Positions 25,280 to 36,677 of a stretch of 64,000 nt of DNA are shown here, in pieces. A model generated the notes under the pieces. That model did no database searches. It saw only the letters and a program-made list of their open reading frames with translations, and was not told the DNA's origin. Both the position numbers and the translations under genes were made by a program. The stretch lies in contig CM007991.1 in assembly GCA_002189035.1 (NCBI GenBank), forward strand, positions 4,402,001 through 4,466,000, written 5' to 3'. Numbering within the stretch: position 1 is the stretch's first letter; each line of letters begins with the position of its first letter. This DNA is from Utricularia gibba (lineage: Eukaryota > Streptophyta > Magnoliopsida > Lamiales > Lentibulariaceae).

Positions 25280-25860
25280 GTTATCATGAACGAACAACTC
25301 GTGTTCGAATTGTGTTCAATTCGATTAAGATCGTTTATGTTCGTTTGAATAGTATAAATAAACGAACACAAACAAAATTCATGTTCGATTACTTTATTGA
25401 ACGAATACAAACAAGTCCAATGTTCGATTATGTTCGATTATGTTCGATTATGTTCGATTATGTTTGATTATAATATATAATATCATATTATAATTATGTA
25501 TTTTTATATAAAATATATCATATTAATCAATATATAAATACTATAATTATTCTATAATATATATAATATTAAAAATTATTTTTTATATTAGTATTTAAAT
25601 TATTCATGATTTTCGATCATTTTTCATAATTAAAATATATAAAATACTAATTTATTTTTAAAATATTATGTTTATATTTATGTTAAAATACTAATTTTTT
25701 TTTATTTTTATGTTAAAATATTAATATATTATATTTATTTATGAACATTCATGAACGATCGTAAACTTTAAATAAACGAACATGAACAATTTTGTTGTTT
25801 GATAAAATTAAACAAATGAACACAAACATAAGTGTTCGTATTCATTCGTTCGATATAACA
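25280..25860. repeat. AT-rich inverted-repeat element (MITE-like)
   Basis: The left end reads TTATCATGAACGAAC and the right end, complemented, TTATATCGAACGAAT. Both sub-terminal regions are dense in GTTCG and AAACGAACA words. The core is almost pure A and T. No clear target duplication was found, so class is uncertain. Confidence 0.45.
25421..25470 (+). repeat. Tandem decamer TGTTCGATTA x5
   Basis: Four exact copies of TGTTCGATTA and a fifth with one change (TGTTTGATTA), inside the inverted-repeat element. Confidence 0.9.
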
Positions 25861-26156
25861 TTGAAGGCTTCAATGCAATATTCAAAACGCAAATCAATGA
25901 ATTTCATATAGGAAACTTGTCACAATAAAATACAGGTGCAATCAAAGCCTAACCTATGCATCAGAGCTCCAACTTACTTGAGTATTGCTAGAAAAAAGTA
26001 GGCAGCACTATAGATACAACCAAGACAAGGGGATGAAATGGAGTAAGTGGGAGTGAGTGGGAAAAATAAAATAAAAAAGGATTTAATTTTTTTAGATGAG
26101 CAATATATTGATAATTTCATACATAAGTTTATCAAATAACCAAATTTTATACCCAT

Positions 26157-27608
26157 TGTTAGTGTATGTGTTCTAGAGACAATCAACTCATTGGCAAATT
26201 TTATCTTATGATATTTACTTTGAATTGTGATCAAATTTATATCATTGATAAAATCCTCTACTTGATCTATGTGCTATATAAATTATGATGAGATCATAAT
26301 GTGAGATTCTTCAAGCACTCATGATCAAGTCAAAACTCCCTGGCTAGAGTATTTGTGAAATGAGGATATCACAAATACGGATAAGCTGGCACACATTGAG
26401 TTCCCTAAACAATTTAGGCAATGGTTCTCACAATTGATGTAATGAGATTACTAGAACCTATGTGTGGGTGTCGATTAGAGAATCGATTCACTGGATGACT
26501 CATCTTCGAGATGCTACTATGGGAAGCTAACCAAGTGTCAGTAGCAAAATCTCGAATATGACAGCCGTGCAATTAAGCTTAGACTTGAGGTCAACAAAGT
26601 TATCTTCATCTTAACCTCACATTTTCGCTCATTACTAATGAGAGCCTAACCATGGCTTGCCTAGTATGGATGAGTAGGGATGTGACTCCTTAAGATTGGA
26701 GATAGTTGATTGATCAATAAAGGATTCATCACTTATGTTAGCGATGAGATCATATCTCAAGTAATTGCATCGAAGCCTAACAGTAAGTGCTGGGCCCAGG
26801 GTAATGACACTCGAATTGCTTGAGTAGGTCATTGAGTGTTAGTGCTTAAATGCAATTATAAGTTCGATACATCAGAAAGACACACACCCATGTTCTGGTA
26901 CCGAATGAGATATAAGTATGATGAAAGCTGTTCATTGCATAGTGGCTGGTCATGGAAATGCTCAATCAGTTCACTTGATTATTCTTTAATTTTAGGGATC
27001 ATGATATGTTGCTAGACATCAATCATGATCGATAATGATGGATTTGATTAATTAAGATTTAATTAATAAATCTATTATTACGGTCTTGATTGAAAAAGCC
27101 TATGGGGTCACATACAATAGTGGGGTCACTCATCGATATAAAATAGAATGACACAATTACATGAGATGTAATTGGTAAAGTGGATAAATTAAATAGAGAG
27201 TTATTTTGAGATTAATATTGATTAAACTCAAAATAAAAGATCTCATATAAATATGATTTGATATGTTACAAAATATCTATCGAAAAAGATTTAGATCTTG
27301 AGATCTGCCCTAAGGTCTTCATGCTCTCTGAGACTGATCCACGAGGAGACGTTTTTCTCTACTAGCACCTGAGAAATTCAACCAGCATTCAAGAGCCTTG
27401 AAAAGGTTATCGACGGAGTGCTCCACGTGTGGATACCATAGAGGCCGTCTGCTATTGGCGGTTGGTGAACAACGGAGTCATCTAAAAGGTATTTTGAACA
27501 TCCTTTCGTCTGATGTATACCGTATTCCAAAATCTGCATTTGGGGTTTCTCAAAATTTTTAAAATTCCGCTGTTTTTGATATATACGATGTCTACGAGAA
27601 ACCCAACA
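26157..27608 (+). mobile_element. LTR-like repeat family C, copy 1 (solo LTR)
   Basis: The element is 1452 bp, starts TGTTAGTGTATGTG and ends GAAACCCAACA, with a perfect 5-bp duplication CCCAT at 26152-26156 and 27609-27613. An inverted relative is at 61200-62698. There is no internal coding region, so it is read as a solo LTR. Confidence 0.82.
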
Positions 27609-27613
27609 CCCAT

Positions 27614-29649
27614 CTATCAAATGTGTTTTTTCTTAGACCCAAATAAATTATATTCACCAATCAAACATGAATTATTTTTTAAACACAGAAAATTTTTTTA
27701 GTTAAACCAAAATAAATTAAACTCAATTTAATGTGTTACACATCAACCAAAGTATGCATTACTTGGAAAGGACTATTGGTATAGAAGGAGTTTAGGAAGA
27801 AAGTGTCTAAGTATGAGGAGATGAGAGCAGCAAAGTAGAATCCAATACTAGAAGACTCTTGCCTACCAAGTCTTTGATTAGTGTGGAGACCACCACCAAT
27901 ACCTCCTAATAGAAGCAAAGCAAATGCCTAAATGACTCACCGATGTTATGGAAAAGGAAATTTGTTTTCTTATCATTCCTTTAAATTAAAGGTAAATACA
28001 TGCTTAAGAAGAACATAGATAAGAAAAAAAAAGAATTAATTGTCTTCCACACTCGATAAGAATAGGCCTGACAATCTTCTCATTCAGTAAGAAATACAGG
28101 AAGGGGACATGAAGCCTTGAATGCCTCTAAATACAAGTCAAACATTTTAAGGAAAATGAGATAGCATATCATTGTAAGATACACTCAAATGTATATCAAT
28201 ATAAGGAAAGTTGCAAAGAGTATAATAAAAGGAGATAGATATATAAGAGAGAAAAAAGAAAAAAAATGAAGATTAGCTATTGATAGAAGGAAGCACACTT
28301 GGGGATTTCGATGCGAACACATCCTTAGAAAGCGTTCCAGATCTTAGGAAGGAATATCAAGAAATCAATGCTAGACTTTTTAGAAGAATTCACACAAAAA
28401 ATAAGCAAAAGAAAAGTTGCGACATACATTGTGTCGCCTTGATGAACAGAGGACGAGCGATGGCCCATCTTCACACAAATAGGGCTCAATCTACTCATTG
28501 GAAGTCACATGCTAAGTGTACATGTTAGTGAGTCAGTGACAATATATATTTTTATTGGTATTTTAGTTCATGAAATTGGTGTGATTCATTATGAAATTTG
28601 ATTTTTTTTTTATGAATTTCAATGTCTTGCAATTTTATCAATATTGTTAATTTTATGCACTAAAATGAACTAAATCATTAATTTAATCCACTTAAGTTTT
28701 AATGACATTGTCTTAAAGTAACAGCTTTACTATGATCAACTCTCACAAGTCACCAAACGAAGGAAGTAAATCGCAGGGGTAAGAGCTTTCATGTGCACAC
28801 TTTATAATAATAGCTGCACAAATATGACATGTTAGGGGGGAAAAATTCGAAGAAAAGTAAGTAATGATTATGACTCTAAGATGGGAGGATATTTTTCATC
28901 AAACCTAAGGAAGGAATGGAGATAGATGACAGGATGAATTTTTTTTTAAAATAAAACATCACATAATAAACAAGAAAAATAAATAAAATAAAAAGAACTC
29001 GATCGAGGCACATAAACTTAGTTGAAAAGCTTAATTGTATTCATTACTTTCAACTAAGAGTAGTTTTGGAAAATCAAAACAAATTGTCGGACTTTTTTTA
29101 GCGTTTAATTGCTTTCAGAATATATTTACTTTCTATTCTTCGAAGTATGACTATGAAAATACTCTTATTAACTATGTTATCTTTGTGTTCATATCTTACA
29201 TGAGATGCTCAATTTGAGTCATGTGAAAATCTTCAAATTTTATAAATAAGGAAAAGAATGGTTGATAACCCTAAAACCTTCAAATTTCCTACATCAATGA
29301 AGGGAGGAGGTAATAACTCAATAATCTTCTTATGTTATGAATTAATTAAAGCATGAATGATGTGATGATCTTCCAACGTTAGAGTCAAATTAAACTGCAA
29401 GCAATGACCCAACAACCATCAATGGGTACAATCAAATAAAGGTATGGATAGCAACCTGACAACCTTCAAATTAAAACAATACATAAGGATAAGGTAATGA
29501 CTCGAAAACCCTCAAATTCACATTGAAAACATGGTGTTACCTAGCCCAAGAGGTTACGAACCTAAACAAAACTAAAATGTGAGATGACCTTTGAAATCAA
29601 GGGAATTTAGAAGTTACTTGCAGAGCCAATGTGACTAACTCAAAATAAG
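27614..29649. other. Spacer
   Basis: AT-rich, no supported coding region. The frame at 28280-28528 is short and unrecognised. Confidence 0.35.
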
Positions 29650-29654
29650 ATAAG

Positions 29655-31071
29655 TGATAAACGGGAATTTTCCTAATATCGTTGTAAATAAAAATAGAAA
29701 ATTCGTATCAAATAAATTTATAGTCCCTAATCTACACAAAATACAAATTTGGAAAACTTGTATAGTGGATATCGGGGTCGATCACGAAGAGCTTGTGCTT
29801 GCTAAGTATTTGAGTAGATACAAGATTTCGGATAACAGTAGGTCTTAGTCTAAGCTCGTACTAACAGTGGTAAACAAGTTCAGTAAACAAGGTAGGTAAG
29901 CAATATCAGGTTTCTACGCTAGGGTAATAGGTACTGGTTTTGACTCAAACTAATATGAGAACGCCTTCAGGGTCTGCGGGTGGTGTTATACTAAGCTTCC
30001 TAACTCAATTTATTATCTTCCTACACTCACAACTTCAAATAACCTAAGTCTACCCAGGTCATTCATCATATTTTTGGCTTAAGCTAGTCCCCAATATCAT
30101 AACCCACATTGCAATTAGGTCTACCCGCATGCAAGGTATATAGAACTAGGTCTACCCGGTTCTACTAGTTCTACCCTGGACTAACACCGACTGCTCCCGT
30201 CTTGGTTTGTTGGTCTACCTCTAAACCAAGCATCTAAGTTGTGAAACTACTTGTTTCCCTCCTTAGGTCTACCCATGATTTGTTAGAAACAAGAGTTAAG
30301 GAATATACATAAATTTCATCATCAAACCTAAGCACACACCACACCCATTCACCTTAAGGCATCCCTAAGACTCTAGCCACTCATGCTTGGGAAATAAAAC
30401 ACGATTTCATTCATGTAAGTTGGCCAAAATGGCAGAAACATTGTAAATAAGTAAAACGCAGAAACTTGAAATGTTCAGAAAACAGAAAGTAAATAGGATT
30501 GTTCTCCTACTCGTTACCTACTGTTCACAGCCCGGAGCAGTAGAACTGGACTAGGCTCCGGTGCTGTTCTTGATGATGAAGGCCTCCCTTCCCCCCTCTG
30601 GTTGGTGTTTCTCCCGTTTGGGGAAGAAGACCCCTTGCATCCCCCTCGCTCTGTGTTCTTTTTGCTCCCCTCCTTTTTTCCGAATTAATTTCCTTTTCTT
30701 TTGCTTCACTCCATTGCACTGTTTCTGACTGCCGGTATTGTTTCTGACTGCCAGTACTACTCCTGGTCTGAACTTGCAGACTGCAGTGACAGCAGAACAA
30801 TGCTCTTTGTCCTTCTCCAGATTTTGCGCCCTTTTCTGCTTGTTTTACACGCTTGCAAGTCTGATTTTCGGCCCATCTCCCTGCTGAACTCACTGAAACA
30901 TCAGTAACAAGAGTTGTGGACTAAATCAAAGGATTTAGTCCACTTTTCACATAATCACATGAGATTAACATGAACACCACTAAAACATGAAAAACCGCAT
31001 TTATCTAACCTAAACCATAATAAAATATAACTATTTTGCATTATAAATTTCAGGAAAAATGTATGTCATCA
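29655..31071 (+). mobile_element. LTR-like repeat family B, copy 2 (solo LTR)
   Basis: The element is 1417 bp, starts TGATAAACGGGAATTTTCC and ends ATGTATGTCATCA, with perfect duplication ATAAG at 29650-29654 and 31072-31076. It is related along most of its length to the copy at 5642. The minus-strand frame of 122 residues at 30525-30893 lies inside and is not a conserved protein. Confidence 0.82.
30916..30943 (+). repeat. Conserved hairpin in family B copy 2
   Basis: A perfect 12-bp stem, arms GTGGACTAAATC and GATTTAGTCCAC, loop AAAG, 128 nt before the 3' end of the element. Confidence 0.85.
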
Positions 31072-31370
31072 ATAAGATAATAATTTGAAAATCTATTCTA
31101 ATTAATTAGGCACGCGGTGCTCGGCTCTACTCAAGGCTAGCGTTAGTTTTTCTTAGGGTATGAGCTTCTTTTGGATCGCCTCATGAAGTCAATAGTTTAC
31201 ATTACAAAGATCTATTCATAAAACATTATATTAGGAGTTGCATACTAATATGATAACATTTCCATTGAACATAAAATTTTCAAATGTCATATTTAGTGTG
31301 CAATAGTGATCTTATAGCACCCTCATTATACATACACTTTTTTCAATAATATAAGGTACAACTGAATGGC

Positions 31371-32535
31371 TGATAACACATATTTTTGAGTGGCTCAATG
31401 CATGGAATTTACTCATTTTGTGCTACAAAAATTAAGCGTAATTGCCTGTTTCTATATTTTTGCACATAAGTGCCGTGGGAGTGCACTTTTAGTCTTAGTT
31501 GGGACTAAATCCCAACCTTCTAATAGTTCCCTTCGAGCAATGCAGCATAGGTCGCAACACAAATCCCAAGGAGTCGAGTATGAACAGTGTGGTGGAAGAG
31601 AAGGTGACAGAAGTCTGAAAAAGAGTACACACAAAGTCCAAGGAGGTGAAACAGGGAGATTTTGGACAAAAAGGGAGGAAAGGTGGGGAGAGAAGGGAGA
31701 TCTCCCCTTGTAGACTCACGACAAGTTTCTGGAGATTTTTCTGAAGGAAGAAGAAGGAGGGGACGACGAACCAAAAGAACACAGCTTCTCTTGAGAAATT
31801 ATTTTCGTTCTTCATGTTTAATGTTCCTAGCTAAGACTAGATTTGGATTTCCTGTGTGAACGAAGTGTCTTTCCTACTTCTGCTTCATATTGCTCGATGT
31901 TGTTTAACATTTGTAGTCAGGATGTTGCTTAGGATATGATATGAAAATGTTTTACTTTTCATTGTGATGAGTAGCTAAGCACTTAGAGGGGGATGCCTTG
32001 GGGTGAAGAGGGAATAAACATGCTAATCTATCCTTAGACCTAATAAATCATAAGTCACACTACTTCCTTAGCAAACCAGGATAGATCCAGGAGGGGGAGG
32101 TAGTGAAACCCAACTAACAACCCTAATTAGAGGTAGACCAAAGAATAGGGGGAAAAACAAGAATCCGGGTAGATCTAGATCTTGTGAGTTAGTTGTATGA
32201 TTTTTTATTTATGTGAGATTGTTTAGTGATAGGCATACATCCCCTAGGAGTCCCAAGGCATCACCCATTTCATTCCAGAAACAACCGAACTCCAGAACTT
32301 ATTAATTTTCTTTACTGTAATTCGTTTTAATTCTGCCTTAATTCTAGCTAAGACCAATTTACCAACGTGACACTGATTTCATGCTTTGGCTAATCACTTG
32401 ACAAGCACCTACTCTTCATGTTCGACCCTAATCACTATGCTCATAATTGTTTTATGCTTGAATGTGGGTTAGGTTATAAATTTATTTAATAGGAAAATTT
32501 GTATTTAACGACATTACATAATTTTTCGTTTATCA
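31371..32535 (-). mobile_element. LTR-like repeat family B, copy 3 (inverted)
   Basis: Diverged copy, 1165 bp, reading TGATAAACGAAAAATTATG from 32535 leftward and ending TGTGTTATCA at 31371. Flanks are ATGGC (31366-31370) and ATGAC (32536-32540), four of five identical. It has a shorter hairpin at 31498-31516 (arms GTTGGGA and TCCCAAC), 127 nt from its 3' end. Confidence 0.72.
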
Positions 32536-32540
32536 ATGAC

Positions 32541-33780
32541 ACACGTGTTATTTGTACTTCTGCTTGATGGGATTCATATTCATCAAACTTACATGTGATC
32601 ATGGGTGTCAATGGATCAATTTACATGGATAATATCAATCCATCCAATTAGATATTTGGATTTTAGATGGATTTGGATTTAAAAAATTTAATCCAATAAA
32701 ATATGGATCGAATTTAGATTTATTCTACTAAATTCAATTGTTTCATATGATCTATTAATTTTTCAATTAAATATAAATATCATATAAATTATAATATTAT
32801 TTTATTTTATGAGGATACATCATGTTATTTAAGTATAGTATTAAAAAACGACAATGGTGGAATGGAAGTGAATGAGGGAGAGTTCTCTATCTTATTTTAT
32901 TATTAATAGAACAGAATTGATTATAATGTCGTATTTTTTGATAGTTCTACATATAGTTTCTCAAAAAATAATACTTTTAAATTCTATTTCTTCATTCCAA
33001 AATCTAGAATTTTCTACTTTTTACTTCCTCATTTAGTGTGTTTTTATGTTATTAGTTTTCCGTTTGTCTCCATCAAATTTCCTTAGAAGAAAAGTATTTA
33101 TATTTCGCTTTTCAAAAATAATTATGTATTGTTATTATTAAATATATATTATATTATATTCTATTATTTATTAAATAAAATACATGCTATGCTAAGCAAT
33201 TTGTTTTTTTGCAAATGAAGCATTCAACAAAATATAATACTTTTAAATATGTTAAAAAATAGGAAAAATATATGTTTAATATAAGCAAATTTTACTTTAC
33301 ACTTAATGAATTAATAATAAAGTTTTTATGTTCGAATTTATCATTTTAACATTTTATGGTATTTATTCAAATTTATATTCAAATTATCATTATTAGTTAA
33401 CATTCAATTTATTGTTCAATTTCTATATTTACAATGCTGCTTGAATTTTCAATGTAAATTCAACTTTAAATTCTGATTAGATTCAACTCAAGAATTCAAA
33501 TTAAAACTCTAAATTTTACTTCAATAAATTTTCATTTTTCATATTAAAGGCCAGACATTAAACCGATAGAATAATTACATATATAGACTTATTTTTCTAG
33601 CATTTTAGCATTATACTGGTAAGTTTAATAAATAGTGAAAAGAAATGTGTATAAAAAAATACATATTTAATAATACATAATATACAACCTTCTTAAAAAA
33701 AGGATAGTAGGAGGACCGGACAGTAGGTAGATTTGTAAATGACTCAGAGTTAGGGTCATCATTTAAAATGTGCCAAGTTT
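32541..33780. other. AT-rich spacer
   Basis: Low-complexity AT-rich DNA without coding frames or recognised repeats. Confidence 0.4.
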
Positions 33781-34356
33781 TATAGAATGAAAACTCCCTT
33801 TTTCCATTTTTGCAAGCAATCAAGCGATGGTGTTAGTGGGGATTGATGGGACAGAGCTGCTGCTGCTGCTTCGTTGGCGACCGTGGCGCCTCCTGTTCCA
33901 ACCACAGCAAATCCTGGTGGTTGGGAATGAAGGAATGAAGGAATGACTGACTTATGGGATCCCAGATTCTGTCCCTTGTCTTCATGTTCCATGGTTCTTT
34001 TCTTTTTCTGGGCAGTGCGGCCATTTCATCTCTCTTACCAACCGATTGAAAACAATAAGCAAGTTCGAGATAAAAGACACTAAACAAGAATGCATTCTTT
34101 TTTCATTAAGGGGAGTTCAAGCGATAGAATATTCATGAATCATCATCCTTCGTACCTTTCAGCCTTTGATGAAGTATTTACAGTATTGCTGAAGAGGAAT
34201 CGTGGCACACCGTCTGTGCAAGTGATTCGGGCACGTAAATAGTCCCACATCCTCACAAACTGCCGAATCTTCTTCATGTTCTGATTACAAAACGAAACTT
34301 CACACGGCCTCTGCATGTTCAGGAGAAACATGATCAGAAACAAAAGCTGGGGTAAT
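33781..34356 (-). other. 3' flank of the ARM-repeat gene
   Basis: The first 200-300 bp below the stop codon are probably 3' UTR. A GC-richer patch at 33830-34030 has overlapping minus-strand frames of 70-84 residues that I do not recognise. Confidence 0.35.
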
Positions 34357-35586
34357 CTATGCCTCAAGGGCATCAGGGAAATTAAGAAACGGACGACTAT
34401 TAGGAATCTCACTTTCGGATTTCTCTGTGAAGCTATCAGCAGCAAGCCCCACCGGGGCAGGTACGGCTTGAGTTACAATAAGCTCCATACTCTTTTCAGC
34501 CATACCTTTAAAGAGCCACTTTGCAGTTTCTGCCGCCTTTTCTGCTCCATCAACACGTGTGGCAAAATCGTAGACAATTTTTTCCAATTCCGAAGAGGTG
34601 AATCTCTTTTTAGGAGGTGAGTTCCTTAGCAAATCCAACAGGGCACGAGCTCTACTTCGAGCAATAGGAGTGCCCTCTGCAGTGAGACACAGAAGACCAG
34701 GAATAGCGCCCTCTTTCAAAATCAGGTCCCGATATCTTTCACGGGAGCTTTGACACAAGGAGAGCAAAGCTCCAACTGCATGGGACATGCTAACTGACGA
34801 CCCGTCTTCTACAGTCTCCACTAAAGCGAAAATCCCTCCATCCGCATTTGAAATCGCACTTCTTCCTTCTTCAGAACTGGATAATATCTTAAGTAGGAAC
34901 GTAGCTTTCTCAGCGAACTTGGAATGCTTCTTGCAATCTTTTAAAAGATCAACTAGTGGAAGCACGGCTGCAGCGTCAATTAGACATTTAGGCACTTCTT
35001 CACCTACAGAGAGATTGTACAGAGCTGTTACAGCATCAACTCTTCCTTGCACACTTCCAGAGCACAGGACCTGAACTAGTAGATATACAGCACCAGAAGA
35101 AACTATAGATGCCTTGTTGGCCTCGTCAGAAGACAAGGACAAAACAGCAGCTGCGGCGAGTTCTCGAACATTTCCATCCTGATATTTGAGAAGATCTACG
35201 AGTGATGGAACTGCACCAGCTCTAACTGTCCGGATCTTGTTTCTCTGATGTCGAGCAGCAAGATTGAGCAGCGCCAAGAGAGCCGCTTCTCGAGCTGCTA
35301 TAGGAAATGAGCTGTGCAGCATGGATACAAGAGGCTCAATAACCCCGGCTGCAGCAAGGCGACACCGTATGGCAGTCTTTGAGTTGGGACTAGAAGACCT
35401 CCGTACCAGCCTCCTGATATCTTTAGCGGCCTCAATTTTAGCCACAACATCTCCACTCATGAGCCTTCTAGCAACATAATCCACCATCATGTTCCGACTA
35501 GACAGGGATGGTAGCGTGTCCTTAGAGTCCAACTTTTCTTCATCCTTTCGGAGAATCGCCTCAGCCTCTTCGTCCTCATCCTCCAT
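34357..35586 (-). CDS. Armadillo-repeat protein (PUB-like ARM repeats, no U-box)
   Basis: A single-exon frame encodes 409 residues from MEDEDEEAEAI; an upstream in-frame ATG at 35610 would add eight residues. After an acidic N-terminus, residues about 30-330 are ARM repeats (GVIEPLVSMLHS, AREAALLALLNLA, GAVPSLVDLLKYQDG, ELAAAAVLSLS, VDAVTALYNLSVG, SHAVGALLSLCQ, GAIPGLLCLTAEG, RARALLDLLRNS). These resemble the ARM half of plant U-box E3 ligases, but no U-box precedes them. Similar Arabidopsis proteins such as At3g03440 are protein-interaction scaffolds with poorly known roles. The last 80 residues are non-repeat and less conserved in type. It diverges from the MAP65 gene. Confidence 0.88.
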   Translation of the reverse strand: MEDEDEEAEAILRKDEEKLDSKDTLPSLSSRNMMVDYVARRLMSGDVVAKIEAAKDIRRLVRRSSSPNSKTAIRCRLAAAGVIEPLVSMLHSSFPIAAREAALLALLNLAARHQRNKIRTVRAGAVPSLVDLLKYQDGNVRELAAAAVLSLSSDEANKASIVSSGAVYLLVQVLCSGSVQGRVDAVTALYNLSVGEEVPKCLIDAAAVLPLVDLLKDCKKHSKFAEKATFLLKILSSSEEGRSAISNADGGIFALVETVEDGSSVSMSHAVGALLSLCQSSRERYRDLILKEGAIPGLLCLTAEGTPIARSRARALLDLLRNSPPKKRFTSSELEKIVYDFATRVDGAEKAAETAKWLFKGMAEKSMELIVTQAVPAPVGLAADSFTEKSESEIPNSRPFLNFPDALEA

Positions 35587-36677
35587 TCTGCAAAAATTTC
35601 TTATGCACAATCCACTAGGCCTTTCCGTCTGCTAATTTGTCGAAAATTTCTGTTGAACCTTTCTGTTCCAATAAAAAATAACCCGCTAGGTTTCTCCAGA
35701 AAAGGCACTTGCGAGAAAGATGAATGGAAGTAAAAATGCAAACTGCGCTGACTTTTCTGTCTCGGAATTTGGATATGAACAGAAGGAAACGAGAAGCAGA
35801 GAAGTGGGTTTCGAATTTGCATAATAAAAAGGCCAAACCGAAAATCAATTTCAATCAAAAGAAATGTTGCATCATTTACTGAACCATCAAAAGCAGTAAC
35901 TCTGGCGGTTCACCCAAAAACAATGCACAAATTCATCTCCCTGAGGTATACGGGAGGTCCATCCACACACGGCGATGGATCTCTGCTTTTTTCATCAGGT
36001 AATCTTCAGTCAATCAATTAAAAACAGGCTCAGATAAGCATACGCCACAGACAACTTCGAAAGCATCGAAATTTTCCATTATAATACAAATATCGGCGCT
36101 TCTAATGAAGAAGAAAACTCACGCTACGCATGTCTTCACATTTGCTGACACGCAAAGCTGAAGAAGCCAGGCAATCCGACATCGACGAGGCTCCCGAAAT
36201 CATGTGGGAAAATCTTTCAGCCGCTAGGGCTCGCTTATCTGTAAAGAAAGAAACGTGATAGGAGAATATGATAATGATTATAAGAGGGCTAGGGCTTCTT
36301 ATTCTGTCGACACCACATGGGCCCTGAGCCCATCACTCGCCTTGTTATCAGTTAATTGGGCTGGAAGCCCAACATGCGTCCGCTTGTTACAAGTTGTTCA
36401 TCACAGAGACATTGCTTGGGAATCAAGTTCTTCCTCCCATGACAGTAAAGTTAGAGACACAGCCGTGTTGATTGAGACAAACCAAGTGAACTCAGTGTGT
36501 TAGGAACCTTAAACAAAGAGGAGAATTGCAGCCTTGCAATTGAAGATTCACTGTCACCCACATTTGTATCCTTATCTTTCAAGTAACCTTCTCCCCTAAC
36601 CCAACTTGGATTCCTTTAAAGCTCCGCATTGAAGAGAATTTATCTTGTTTCATGAGAAGAATAAAAAAAAAAAGGGA
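35587..36677. promoter_or_regulatory. Divergent intergenic region between ARM and MAP65 genes
   Basis: About 1.09 kb between the two start codons. It should hold both promoters and the 5' UTRs. There is no coding frame I support; the 82-residue frame at 36255-36503 lacks any known feature. Confidence 0.4.

Noticed and set aside
30525-30893. 122-residue minus-strand open frame
   Set aside because: Inside family B copy 2; composition is low complexity and it is not kept open in other copies.
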